A stretch of DNA of 64,000 bases, from positions 1 through 64,000 of the IMG/VR virus record IMGVR_UViG_3300032311_001250. The stretch is one strand, 5' to 3'. Both the position numbers and the translations under genes were made by a program. Under the pieces are notes generated by a model that saw nothing but the letters and a program-made list of their open reading frames with translations, was not told the DNA's origin and did not search any database. Each line of letters opens with the position of its first letter. Within the stretch, counting starts at the first letter, position 1. This DNA is from a virus. Positions 45,375 through 52,580 of this stretch are shown in pieces.

Positions 45375-45552
45375 TATCTACCTCATCAATTGATTTACGG
45401 GCCGCTTCTACTGCGGAAAACCAATCCTCGTTGAATCCGCTGGAAACCATCTGACGCCTTTCTCGGTCAAACACCGACCAGATGTTTACGCCACTTTCGC
45501 GGTCGCGTTCAAGGACAAGAAAGAACCGATCCGGAAAACTCAGGTCGCTCAC
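45367..45552 (-). CDS. Hypothetical protein, 61 aa
   Basis: GTG start overlapping the preceding stop (GTGA). Beta-rich first half (RFFLVLERDRESGVNIWSVF) followed by a helix (DWFSAVEAARKSIDEV). Coupled translation. Function unknown. Confidence 0.6.
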   Translation of the reverse strand: MSDLSFPDRFFLVLERDRESGVNIWSVFDRERRQMVSSGFNEDWFSAVEAARKSIDEVDNG

Positions 45553-45986
45553 TTTTCACCCCTATTTCTTGGCGGATACTTGGAAAAAGGAGCAAGTGGG
45601 CATCCAGTGCTGTCCCAGCACGTTCCGCCCTCTTCAACCGTTTCCCCAGCACAACTGGCGCACATCTTATCGATAGATCGCTCGTACATCAAGAGGTCGC
45701 GCTTATACTCCTGGGCCACCTCACTTGTGGACTGCAAAATTGTTGATTGCGAAAGCTTGTATGCGCGTTCCGGATGACGTTCGTTGAGCATGACCAAAAA
45801 GTCGCTGCAAAACTTTGTGGCTGGTGGTCGCTCGCCCATGATGTAGCCAACAATAGTTCGCGCGGTAATTGTCCCAAGATCCTGAGCACAGGCCTGTGCT
45901 CGATCTCGTGGAGTGAGCTCCGGATACAAGACTGCAAGTTCCTCGCTCAGCTCCTCCTTGGTGAGGATGACTTCCCTAATTGGCAT
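45549..45986 (-). CDS. Hypothetical protein with HTH-like start and Cys cluster, 145 aa
   Basis: An N-terminal helical segment (LTKEELSEELAVLYPELTPR, TITARTIVGYIMGERPPATK) resembles a phage HTH regulator. The C-terminal half has MCASCAGE, TCWDSTGCPLAPF, a possible metal site. Overlaps the DUF1599 gene by 11 nt. Regulatory role is a guess. Confidence 0.6.
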   Translation of the reverse strand: MPIREVILTKEELSEELAVLYPELTPRDRAQACAQDLGTITARTIVGYIMGERPPATKFCSDFLVMLNERHPERAYKLSQSTILQSTSEVAQEYKRDLLMYERSIDKMCASCAGETVEEGGTCWDSTGCPLAPFSKYPPRNRGEK

Positions 45987-46332
45987 TAATCTCGAGCTCC
46001 TCCGTCAGTGGCTTTCCCCATACATTCCTTCGCAGTGCTACAGCAATCAGTGCGTAGTTTGCGATGTCGAGTAGCGTATCTTCCAGCGACTCGTCGCTCG
46101 CACCGTCGATTGGGTCAAGGATGACCTTGCCATCAACAACGCGGCCCTGCATGAACTTCAACGCGCGGGAAATCTTGTCGAATGAGATTCTGCTGATGAC
46201 GCCATGCACGCCAAGGTTTTCGATGTTGCTGTTCCCGTACCGGCGCTGCTTTTGTACCAGCAGCTCAAATGCCTCGCTGTAAATTTTTTCAAACTCTGCT
46301 TCAAAGCTTCCTGCTGGAAAATTGTTCTTCAC
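45976..46332 (-). CDS. DUF1599 (nucleotide-modification-associated domain 1) protein
   Basis: 118 residues with the family signature: EKIYSEAFELLVQKQRRYGN, GVHGVISRISFDKISRALKF, DTLLDIANYALIAVALRRN. MazG-like all-alpha fold, proposed to act on modified nucleotides. GTG start with RBS AAGGAGGTAG. It lies directly before a sugar epimerase and glycosyltransferases, which hints at base or surface modification. Confidence 0.75.
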   Translation of the reverse strand: MKNNFPAGSFEAEFEKIYSEAFELLVQKQRRYGNSNIENLGVHGVISRISFDKISRALKFMQGRVVDGKVILDPIDGASDESLEDTLLDIANYALIAVALRRNVWGKPLTEELEINAN

Positions 46333-46333
46333 C

Positions 46334-47209
46334 CTACCTCCTTGCGCTTAACGCGCGCTTCACTCCTGTCTCAAGATCAATCTTCGGCGTGTACACCTGC
46401 AGCATAGCAGAGATGTCCGCGACTCTCCAGTTGACGCCTTCGGGCTTATCAGTTAAAAATTGAAACTTAGGAAAATACCCCTCGGCCTTGGCAACCATCT
46501 CCCCAAGTTGCTGAAAGCTTGTGGCATGACCTGTGCCAATGTTGAGCGGCCCACGATAATCCTGCTTCACCGCCGCATCAACACAACCAACGACGTCACT
46601 GATGTGCACGAAGTCGCGGGTTTGCGTGCCGTCACCCCAGATCACGAACGGATTTTCGCGGTTTCGTCCTCGCTCGATGAACGATGGGAACGGATAGTCC
46701 AGCGCCTGATCCTCGCCGTACCCAGAGAATGGGCGGAAGATATGCGTCCGAACACCCTCGGCTTCGGCAAACTTGGCCAGATACTCACCGGTGAGCTTAG
46801 ACCAGCCATAGGTGAGGTCTGGGTTGCGGATGTCGTCCAGGTTGATGTCGGCTTCGGTAAGCTTCTTGTGCGACTGCTTAGTTTGCAGGTGCACTGGGTA
46901 GGCCGCCGATGAGGAGAAATACACCACACGGGGCTGCTTGGTCCTAATCGCCCACTGCCACATTTCTGCGTCAATAGACAAGTCTACGGCGACGGAGAGC
47001 GGGTTGCCTTCGATCTTTGCTCGACCACCCACCACAGCGGCGAGATGAATCACCAGGTCAAACTGGGTGTGATTGGCCATCTGGAAGAACTTGCGAACAT
47101 CCATACTATCGACGATATCTACGCCAAGAATCTGATGCCCCTGCTGTTCATAGAACTTATGAAAGTGCCGCCCCACAAACCCCTTGTGGCCGGTGATCAA
47201 GATGTTCAC
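46334..47209 (-). CDS. NAD-dependent sugar epimerase/dehydratase (extended SDR)
   Basis: 291 residues. NAD-binding G7-x2-G10-x2-G13 (GHKGFVG), S99-S101 and catalytic Y134-x3-K138 (YGWSK), plus the C-terminal substrate segments (GDGTQTRDFVHISDVVGCVD, LNIGTGHATSFQQL). Would epimerise or reduce a nucleotide-sugar that the adjoining glycosyltransferases use. GTG start with GGAGGAG RBS. Specificity (fucose, rhamnose or glucose type) cannot be read. Confidence 0.82.
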   Translation of the reverse strand: MNILITGHKGFVGRHFHKFYEQQGHQILGVDIVDSMDVRKFFQMANHTQFDLVIHLAAVVGGRAKIEGNPLSVAVDLSIDAEMWQWAIRTKQPRVVYFSSSAAYPVHLQTKQSHKKLTEADINLDDIRNPDLTYGWSKLTGEYLAKFAEAEGVRTHIFRPFSGYGEDQALDYPFPSFIERGRNRENPFVIWGDGTQTRDFVHISDVVGCVDAAVKQDYRGPLNIGTGHATSFQQLGEMVAKAEGYFPKFQFLTDKPEGVNWRVADISAMLQVYTPKIDLETGVKRALSARR

Positions 47210-47952
47210 TAGTACTCCTCCAACAAATCAAGGTCGTATTCAAAACGACCGCTTCCACCATTCAGCACCGAAAGGCCTTCGTCTGTTGGGTACCGAAAGA
47301 AATCATTTTCGTCCAGCGCCGCTCCGACATGATTGGCAGGGTTCCTGAGTTTTGTCGGAAACCGCTTTCTAACGCTTGGACGTTTCAGTTCGGTTTCAAA
47401 GTAGCTATCATGCATCATGCAGCTTCGCAGAATCTTTTCCGCCAATTTGTCTTGAACAAACAGTTCGTCTGCACCGTATGCTGGTTGCTCTCCGCGCTCC
47501 TGAATAAACATGCCCATCAGCGTCGACATGTTGCGCACCTTATCTGCCCATCCGCTCCACATGCCGGCAGGAACGAGCTGCTTGTGATTTGGGTGATCTT
47601 TCATAACGTGAAAGTCAAGCTCGCTCTCCATCCACTCATCATGCGCCTGGCGCTCCCGCACGGTCAGTCGAGCATCTACATCCCGGACCAGCACGATATC
47701 GACCTCTGGGTCGGCGAAAGCCAGAAAACGCCAGGCCGAAGAGAACCACCGGTTGTTTTGCGGGGACTTCTTAATCTCTACGTTTTGGTGCAGCTCAAGC
47801 GTATCGACAAGCCACTGCGGCACGTCCTCGGAAACGTAGAATCGCACGGTGTACTCAGGGTAGATCTTCTCGGCCAGAGCGACATTCTTGAGCGCTCCGA
47901 CCAGGTACTTCTGGTCTGATCCATACAGGCTGTACGAGATGACTTGTTTCAT
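47209..47952 (-). CDS. Glycosyltransferase (GT-A type), 247 aa
   Basis: N-terminal Rossmann-like start (MKQVISYSLYGSDQKYLVGA) with the metal-binding DxD at D91-V-D93 (VLVRDVDAR). A conserved ADELFVQDKL region and C-terminal acidic tail follow. Overlaps the epimerase gene by one base. Transfers a sugar to an unknown acceptor, possibly capsid protein, tail protein or DNA. Confidence 0.68.
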   Translation of the reverse strand: MKQVISYSLYGSDQKYLVGALKNVALAEKIYPEYTVRFYVSEDVPQWLVDTLELHQNVEIKKSPQNNRWFSSAWRFLAFADPEVDIVLVRDVDARLTVRERQAHDEWMESELDFHVMKDHPNHKQLVPAGMWSGWADKVRNMSTLMGMFIQERGEQPAYGADELFVQDKLAEKILRSCMMHDSYFETELKRPSVRKRFPTKLRNPANHVGAALDENDFFRYPTDEGLSVLNGGSGRFEYDLDLLEEY

Positions 47953-48620
47953 CCTTCGAGGTCGACGTTCTGAATCTTTCCGAGATCTGAGAAGAGCCTC
48001 TCCGTCAGATATTTGTGGTAGGCCTCGGAATCCTTCATGAAAACCTCTGGCGCATTCACCTCGATGTAGCCGGCGTCGCGCTCCGCCTTGCCGTTGATGA
48101 AGTGCATATGCTCAATGATGCAGTCGGCATCATAAAAGGCGTTGCCGAGCCCTTTGCCAATCGTCAGCCAGAAATTGTCCATGTACATGTGTACAAGCTC
48201 GGGCGGAGCCATATAGCCGATTGCGCGGACAATTGACGACGAGAGCAGCACCGCAGTTGGGAGGCGCTCGCCCTGCAAAAGATCGTTCCCCCAGGCCACG
48301 CCTGGGTTTGAACCAATGCCAAGCATCAACCTGGTATCCCACCCCTTGGTGCGCGGCCGGTGATCATCGCCCATAAACGAAAGGAACTCGTACTTGTCGG
48401 CATATTGATTTGCGATCAGGTTGAGCGTGCCGCACATGCGCAGACGTGGGTTGACTACCGACTTTGCTCGCACTTCAGCGGAATAGTCGCTGGTATCGTC
48501 ATCGTCCAGCCCAAAGATAATGTCGGAGTCTTCTGCTGTGCTGTTGAACTCATGCAAAAGCTCCAGGGCCTTTTCCGGCCGGTTTCTCGTAGGAACGATA
48601 AGCAGATTCTTTTTAGTCAT
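47949..48620 (-). CDS. Glycosyltransferase family 2-like, 223 aa
   Basis: Starts KKNLLIVPTRNRPEKALELL, a GT2 signature, then FGLDDDDTSDYSAEVRA and SFMGDDHRPRTKGWD (two acidic nucleotide-sugar sites), and an MYMDNFWLTIGKGLG segment. Overlaps the next gene by ATGA. Part of the same minus operon as the epimerase. Confidence 0.75.
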   Translation of the reverse strand: MTKKNLLIVPTRNRPEKALELLHEFNSTAEDSDIIFGLDDDDTSDYSAEVRAKSVVNPRLRMCGTLNLIANQYADKYEFLSFMGDDHRPRTKGWDTRLMLGIGSNPGVAWGNDLLQGERLPTAVLLSSSIVRAIGYMAPPELVHMYMDNFWLTIGKGLGNAFYDADCIIEHMHFINGKAERDAGYIEVNAPEVFMKDSEAYHKYLTERLFSDLGKIQNVDLEG

Positions 48621-48834
48621 GCTGAACCTTCACTTTCTGGTCAATCAACCATTGCGCTTCTCGCTCATCCAGGCGAACAAACTCGCCGGTGTCGTAGGTC
48701 TTGGGGAACTGCACCGCATACGGCTCAACGTCGCCTGGCCACCGTGGGGCATAGACAAGAGACACGGCAAAGGAGGATGACCATAGGTACCAAATTGCCG
48801 CAGCTCGAGGGCTAGGCGGTACGTTCATTTCCAT
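48613..48834 (-). CDS. Hypothetical protein, 73 aa, first gene of the glycosylation operon
   Basis: Sequence has PSPRAAAIWYLWSSSFAVSL and a C-terminal FVRLDEREAQWLIDQKVKVQ. No RBS; ATG lies 7 nt after TATAGT, so the message is probably leaderless. No family recognised. The first-gene position could make it an operon marker or an early regulator. Confidence 0.6.
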   Translation of the reverse strand: MEMNVPPSPRAAAIWYLWSSSFAVSLVYAPRWPGDVEPYAVQFPKTYDTGEFVRLDEREAQWLIDQKVKVQHD

Positions 48835-48847
48835 GGGTAGGACTATA
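48835..48847 (-). promoter_or_regulatory. Probable leaderless promoter of the glycosylation operon
   Basis: Minus-strand TGG-TATAGT (extended -10 TGn) at 48,842-48,850 then 7 nt then ATG. Would drive the unit from 48,834 to at least 45,976. A -35 box is not clear. Confidence 0.5.
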
Positions 48848-48874
48848 CCACACAGTTTGTAGATTTGTGTGAGA

Positions 48875-48902
48875 TTGACCTTGCCGGTAACAATCTAATA
48901 CT
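48875..48902 (+). promoter_or_regulatory. Sigma70-type promoter for structured RNA
   Basis: TTGACC at 48,875-48,880 with candidate -10 sequences TAATAC (spacer 15) or AATACT (spacer 16). Transcription would begin near 48,908, at the left edge of the GC-rich structured segment. Confidence 0.5.
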
Positions 48903-48907
48903 TTAGT

Positions 48908-49062
48908 CATGCGTCACCTTCCGAACGTGGCGCGGCGCGCTGTGGCGTTACACCGCAGCTGAGGCGGGGGGTTAAGACCCGTCGGAGGGTTACGCCGGGT
49001 GGCCAAGGCACGTCGACGGACGAGCTGCCGGGCCAGCGGTGGCCCCCCGCCAACATTGGAGG
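48908..49062 (+). ncRNA. GC-rich structured leader RNA of unknown class (riboswitch-like)
   Basis: About 155 nt, much richer in GC than its surroundings. Stems read by eye: GCTGTGG/CCGCAGC (48,939-48,959, loop of 7); GGCGGGGGG (48,963-48,971) with CCCCCCGCC (49,042-49,050); inside it GACCC/GGGTT, and TGGCC/GGCCA enclosing GGCA-CGTC/GACG-TGCC. An outer pairing CCGA...TTGG and TGGC...GCCA would reach the first bases of the downstream RBS TTGGAGGG. I cannot match it to a known riboswitch, ribozyme or tRNA. It may be a regulatory leader of the following genes or a free RNA. Confidence 0.55.
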
Positions 49063-49066
49063 GAAC

Positions 49067-49258
49067 ATGGCACCTAAAGGAAAAACTGCGGTTAGCAAGG
49101 AGAAAAAGGCTCCGGTTATGACTGCGCGAAAGTGCACTGCATGCGGCCAAACGATGCGTTCTGATCAAATTTCTACTGTGCTGACGGTTTCCATTGCCGA
49201 CAGTGGCGCGGCAGCAAAGCGATTTTCTCACCGCCACAAGACTTGCCCGGTGAAATGA
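49067..49258 (+). CDS. Small zinc-knuckle protein, 63 aa
   Basis: Basic N-terminus (APKGKTAVSKEKKAPV), CTACGQTMRSDQ with C23 and C26, and C-terminal HRHKTC giving further ligands. RBS GGAGGG sits against the structured leader, so its translation may be controlled by it. Function unknown. Confidence 0.6.
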   Translation: MAPKGKTAVSKEKKAPVMTARKCTACGQTMRSDQISTVLTVSIADSGAAAKRFSHRHKTCPVK

Positions 49259-49422
49259 TGGGCGATTATCCTCTGGAGTTTTTGGACTGGGAACAGCCAC
49301 AAGGCTGTACAGAGGAGTGTTCGTTTAGCCTTGTCGAAACTGTATGCACCAGTTGCTCTACCTTGTTCATGATCTGTGAAATCCATGAATCTAGCGTAGA
49401 GGAGTGCTCGGACTGTGCCTAA
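49255..49422 (+). CDS. Small Cys-rich protein, 55 aa
   Basis: ATG overlaps the preceding TGA (ATGA). Eight potential ligands: C18, C22, C31-x2-C34, C41, H44 and C51-x2-C54, consistent with a two-zinc ribbon. Short, acidic. It fits between two overlapping genes, which supports it as real despite its length. Confidence 0.6.
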   Translation: MMGDYPLEFLDWEQPQGCTEECSFSLVETVCTSCSTLFMICEIHESSVEECSDCA

Positions 49423-49861
49423 TGTCAAACATCAAAGGAACCAGGAAATCGGCGAGCTGTTTCTCGATGGCTACACGGCAAACGAAATCGGCCGGATGTT
49501 CGGTATCAGCAAGCAGCGCGTCTCGTTCATCCTGCACAACCTGGGTATCCGGGCTGAAGAGGAGTTCACAACTGTCATCCTTCCTGAGCCATACGTGGTT
49601 GTCCTTGACTTTGGCGACCCGGCGTCTCACACGCTCCAGGGCCTGATTGAGCTGGGCTTTATTCCAAAGCCTGACGAAGTAGTTGCGTGCACAAAAGAAA
49701 CTGCGCACAACACCCTGAGGTCATTTTCAAAGCTTGAACACGTTCTGGCGTACGTGCCGGTTGTTGAGGACGAAAATCTCCCCGGACGAGAGATCAGGTC
49801 AAACTGGCTGGTATATGCCTACCCGCTAAAAGAGGCTAGGCTTTCTTCTTTGCAGATTTAG
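49415..49861 (+). CDS. HTH protein, sigma-region-4-like N-terminus, 148 aa
   Basis: GTG start overlaps the previous gene; GAGGAG lies about 10 nt upstream. Residues 8-46 (NQEIGELFLDGYTANEIGRM, FGISKQRVSFILHNLGI) form a clear helix-turn-helix like sigma region 4 or resolvase-type HTH. The rest is a mixed alpha/beta domain (PYVVVLDFGDPASHTLQGLI). Likely transcription regulator. Its 3' end overlaps the convergent glycosyltransferase gene. Confidence 0.65.
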   Translation: MPNVKHQRNQEIGELFLDGYTANEIGRMFGISKQRVSFILHNLGIRAEEEFTTVILPEPYVVVLDFGDPASHTLQGLIELGFIPKPDEVVACTKETAHNTLRSFSKLEHVLAYVPVVEDENLPGREIRSNWLVYAYPLKEARLSSLQI

Positions 49862-50600
49862 ACGCCTTGTTGGCGACACTGGCATTGAAGACGAAATTTA
49901 CAAATCCGGTGTGCAGGGTTGCTGCGTCAACTTTCATGCGCAGTGGAACGCCACATGCTCGTGCCAGCTGGCAGAACGATACATCTTCACCGGAGTATCC
50001 GTTTTCCTGGTCGTCCCACTCGTACTTAAAGAACTCGGTGACCTTCCTGCCGGCTGTGCAGTAGTACTTTCGCACATCGGTCTTGTTAATGGTGTCAAGT
50101 GCCCCACGGGATACCAGCATCATGCCGGTGCCAATCCAGTCAACCTTCACCAGGCCGTTGTCATCCGGTCGGACAATATCGCTTGTGATTGAAAAGTTTG
50201 CATCTCCAAGAAGCGCCACGATAGATTCTGCCGGAGCGTCTGGATAGTCGCGCATGAACTGAACGGCACGATCCCACTTCGGAAACTTTTTTGAGCAGGG
50301 GAAGCCAATAATTCCGTCGCCAAGCTGTGGAAGTGCGTTCACTACATCCTCTGGTCGGAACGAGATGTCAGAGTCAACCAGCAAAGCCACATCGGCATCA
50401 CTTTTGAGGAAGTCGTCCATAAGCTGGTTCCTGGCGTTAAACAAGATTGAGTTGCCGGTCATAAAAGTGCTTCGAAGATGGACGCGCTGCATGTACAACG
50501 CATTCTTGAGCGCCATTAGTGACTGAACAAACTCAACGCTGACCTTTCCGTCAAGCGAAGGTGTCAGCAGCATAACTGCCGGATGTTTGACGCCCGACAT
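49836..50600 (-). CDS. Glycosyltransferase-like protein (GT-A, DxD), 254 aa
   Basis: Paralogue of the gene at 50,806. Shared blocks: FMTGNSILFNARNQL, LLVDSDISFRPEDVV with D76 and D78, an IGTGMMLVSRGALD segment, and NGYSGEDVSFCQLAR. Ends in a Lys-rich tail. The acceptor is unknown. Widely found in phage genomes near sugar genes. Confidence 0.72.
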   Translation of the reverse strand: MSGVKHPAVMLLTPSLDGKVSVEFVQSLMALKNALYMQRVHLRSTFMTGNSILFNARNQLMDDFLKSDADVALLVDSDISFRPEDVVNALPQLGDGIIGFPCSKKFPKWDRAVQFMRDYPDAPAESIVALLGDANFSITSDIVRPDDNGLVKVDWIGTGMMLVSRGALDTINKTDVRKYYCTAGRKVTEFFKYEWDDQENGYSGEDVSFCQLARACGVPLRMKVDAATLHTGFVNFVFNASVANKASKSAKKKA

Positions 50601-50806
50601 TAGTTGACCTTCTTTCCAAAGATCGGTGCCTTTTCTACGTCAATCTTTTCCTGCTCTTGCTTTAGGACTGACAGCAGTTGCGCAAAGTCATTCATGCCAT
50701 TCTGCCAACCCTCGTGCTTGGCATCCGAAATTTTTCCGGACATCAATGATCCGCCAACTCCAACGCCAAGAAGCAACCCAATTGCAAACGCGATGATGAT
50801 TTCCAT
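50600..50806 (-). CDS. Small membrane protein, 68 aa
   Basis: One N-terminal membrane helix (IIIAFAIGLLLGVGVGGSLM) followed by a soluble amphipathic stretch (HEGWQNGMNDFAQLLSVLKQ). Overlaps both flanking glycosyltransferases by one base, so the three are one operon. It might anchor the transferases. Confidence 0.65.
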   Translation of the reverse strand: MEIIIAFAIGLLLGVGVGGSLMSGKISDAKHEGWQNGMNDFAQLLSVLKQEQEKIDVEKAPIFGKKVN

Positions 50807-51621
50807 TACTCCTCCGATGCAAGCGCTTTGAGCGCAGCAAGATCATACCGCAAGTTCACTTGCCCTGCGTGTGTTGAGCGACCATCGACCTTGACGTGGA
50901 TCTTTCCGCCCATAGCGCGGATGTCGTCGCAGAACGTGTAGTCCTCTCCGATGAAATGATTGTCCCGACGGCCGTATCGGAAATACTCAACGGTTCGATG
51001 CGTCACGCCGCGAACATCCTCCATGTACCAGCGGTCCGGATAGGCCTTCTGATATTTCTCGAATGTTCGCCGAGCAATAATCATGGCGCCGGTTCCAGCG
51101 TGCGTTGCCTCCATGATACCGAACTCCTCGTCTTCTTTGCTGGGGGCCGGAGCATTTTTGTCCAGAATAAAGTTTGGCATGCCAATGACCGACTCGATTG
51201 CATGCGCCGGAACCTCCGGGTGTTTGCGCATCATCCCGACGCTTCGATCCCAGTCGATAGCTCGCTTCAAGCATGGAATGGCAACCACATCCTTGTTGGC
51301 AACCAGGGCCACCATTACGTCCTCCCAACGCACCGAAATATCAGCGTCCAGAAACAGCATGTGCGTCGCCTTAGTGCTGGTCATGAACTGGGCTACGCAG
51401 CGGTTCCTGGCCGCCACTAACATTGAGTTTCCCACCACAAACGACCAGGAAAACGGGATGCCAACCGACAGGCAGGCCTGCTGAATCCCCAAAAGTGAGT
51501 GCACGTATCCATGATTTACGTTGCCGTCAATGATGGGCGTGATCGCAAAAAGGGAGATCGGCGACTCTTGGGGGGCAAGCTTCACCTGGGGTTGCTGCTG
51601 ACGGAACTTCTTCTTGGCCAT
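50806..51621 (-). CDS. Glycosyltransferase-like protein (GT-A, DxD), 271 aa
   Basis: Basic N-tail, then ISLFAITPIIDGNVNHGYVH, VVGNSMLVAARNRCVAQFM, LFLDADISVRWEDV with D92 and D94, THAGTGAMIIARRTFEKY and FIGEDYTFCDDIRAMG. Related to the 49,836 product. Start at 51,621 chosen because TATGAT lies 6 nt upstream; a GTG at 51,636 would overlap that box. Confidence 0.72.
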   Translation of the reverse strand: MAKKKFRQQQPQVKLAPQESPISLFAITPIIDGNVNHGYVHSLLGIQQACLSVGIPFSWSFVVGNSMLVAARNRCVAQFMTSTKATHMLFLDADISVRWEDVMVALVANKDVVAIPCLKRAIDWDRSVGMMRKHPEVPAHAIESVIGMPNFILDKNAPAPSKEDEEFGIMEATHAGTGAMIIARRTFEKYQKAYPDRWYMEDVRGVTHRTVEYFRYGRRDNHFIGEDYTFCDDIRAMGGKIHVKVDGRSTHAGQVNLRYDLAALKALASEE

Positions 51622-51633
51622 GCCGGGATCATA
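51622..51633 (-). promoter_or_regulatory. Probable leaderless promoter (-10 TATGAT)
   Basis: Minus-strand TATGAT (51,628-51,633), 6 nt, then ATG of the glycosyltransferase. A 12-bp palindrome CGAAAATTTTCG (51,636-51,647) lies immediately upstream and may be an operator. Confidence 0.45.
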
Positions 51634-51665
51634 CACGAAAATTTTCGGCGTGCCAACCCGATTTT

Positions 51666-51742
51666 GGGGGAAGGGGGGGAGAACCTTTAAGGAGAGGGGG
51701 GGATGGGGGGAATCAGGGCTCCGGGCGGCGAGGGTTCCGGGG
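51666..51742 (+). repeat. G-tract cluster 1 (G-quadruplex-prone)
   Basis: Eight G-runs of 5, 7, 7, 6, 3, 3, 3 and 4. From 51,696 onward the loops are 2-6 nt, satisfying the standard G3+N1-7 rule. Part of the 300-bp gap 51,634-51,932 between divergent genes, with no coding sequence seen. Confidence 0.6.
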
Positions 51743-51772
51743 TATGAGTATGTTGTTAATACTTCTGTTTAG

Positions 51773-51807
51773 AAAATTGGGGCGATTTCGTGCTTAAAAT
51801 TGGGGCG
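51773..51807 (+). repeat. 12-bp direct repeat pair AAAATTGGGGCG
   Basis: Two exact copies at 51,773-51,784 and 51,796-51,807, 23 bp apart (about two helical turns). They lie between the two G-tract clusters and could bind a dimeric regulator. Confidence 0.55.
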
Positions 51808-51873
51808 CTGCGCAGAAACACAAAGCAGTTGGCACTCCAGATTTTGGTGTGCTAGGATGCGCAGTCCAGACCT

Positions 51874-51922
51874 GGGGGGGGATGGATGGGGATGACGGGC
51901 GACGGGGGCAGGGTATACGGGG
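51874..51922 (+). repeat. G-tract cluster 2 in the 5' leader of the next gene
   Basis: G-runs of 8, 4, 3, 5, 3 and 4 with loops of 2-6 nt end 11 nt before the start codon at 51,933. If transcribed, the leader RNA could fold a G-quadruplex close to the ribosome site GTAGGAG. Confidence 0.6.
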
Positions 51923-51932
51923 TAGGAGTTTG

Positions 51933-52289
51933 ATGGACTCAAAAGAGCTGAAACTGGTGAGCCAAAAGGCCGAGTGTCTCCACTCATCGGCACTCATCCA
52001 AACACCAGACGGGTTGAAGTCGTATGGTCTTCCGGTTGACACCGATGATTGCATGCAATGCGCATGGCGAGATTTTGAGCAGTCGGTCGGCAAGCGGGTT
52101 GAGCTCCCTTCGATGCAGATCTTCTGGTGGAATTACAGCGACGACAAGGAACCACATTGGGTTGCCGAAATCATGCCGCTCGACTTGCTCCCGGATGTTG
52201 CGTCAATTGTTGGACGCGGGGAAACGCCCGGTAAAGCCATCCGAGATATGTCTCGTCAGCTCAGGACTTTTTTGAGTCAGCACCAATAA
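51933..52289 (+). CDS. Hypothetical protein, 118 aa
   Basis: Start at 51,933 (MDSKELKLVSQKAECLHSSA) is set by RBS GTAGGAG. Longer frames run through the G-rich leader. A compact alpha/beta sequence follows (QIFWWNYSDDKEPHWVAEIM, GETPGKAIRDMSRQLRTFL). Converges with the FmdB-like gene (29-bp overlap). No family recognised. Confidence 0.65.
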   Translation: MDSKELKLVSQKAECLHSSALIQTPDGLKSYGLPVDTDDCMQCAWRDFEQSVGKRVELPSMQIFWWNYSDDKEPHWVAEIMPLDLLPDVASIVGRGETPGKAIRDMSRQLRTFLSQHQ

Positions 52290-52482
52290 CGACGTGCGTC
52301 TCCTGAGGAATCTTCTCCTGGAATGCCCAGCCTGATCCTTTGTAGGTAATCTTTGGTGCGTTGAAGACAACGCGCATCTCGCCGTTGCATACCAGGCACA
52401 ACTCCTTCGAGTCGTCGCTCATCTTGCGAACGGTCTCACGAACGATGTCGCATTTTTCACACTTGTAGTCGTACGTTGGCAT
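52261..52482 (-). CDS. FmdB-type zinc-ribbon protein, 73 aa
   Basis: MPTYDYKCEKCDIVRETVRK and CLVCNGEMRVVFNAPKITYK reproduce the FmdB/CxxC-CxxC putative regulatory domain, including the terminal GSGWAF segment. Binds zinc. RBS AAAGGAG. A leader hairpin lies upstream. Confidence 0.8.
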   Translation of the reverse strand: MPTYDYKCEKCDIVRETVRKMSDDSKELCLVCNGEMRVVFNAPKITYKGSGWAFQEKIPQETHVVIGADSKKS

Positions 52483-52503
52483 GATTCTCCTTTGGTGGAG
52501 CCG

Positions 52504-52522
52504 GGCGGGAGTTTCACCCGCC
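52504..52522 (-). promoter_or_regulatory. Leader hairpin of the FmdB-like gene
   Basis: Perfect GGCGGG/CCCGCC stem with 7-nt loop, located 16 nt upstream of the RBS on the minus strand. Upstream are two CCAAGGGT repeats and two -10-like boxes (TATAAT, TATAGT near 52,570-52,587). The spacer 52,483-52,580 has no gene. Confidence 0.5.
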
Positions 52523-52580
52523 GTTACCCTTGGGCATGATGACCCTTGGCGTGTACGCGGCCCCGGCAGACTATATCAGA

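Noticed and set aside
48908-49062. Possible tRNA or HDV/hammerhead-type ribozyme in the GC-rich segment
   Set aside because: No cloverleaf arms, no T-loop consensus and no ribozyme core sequence could be found; kept only as a structured RNA.
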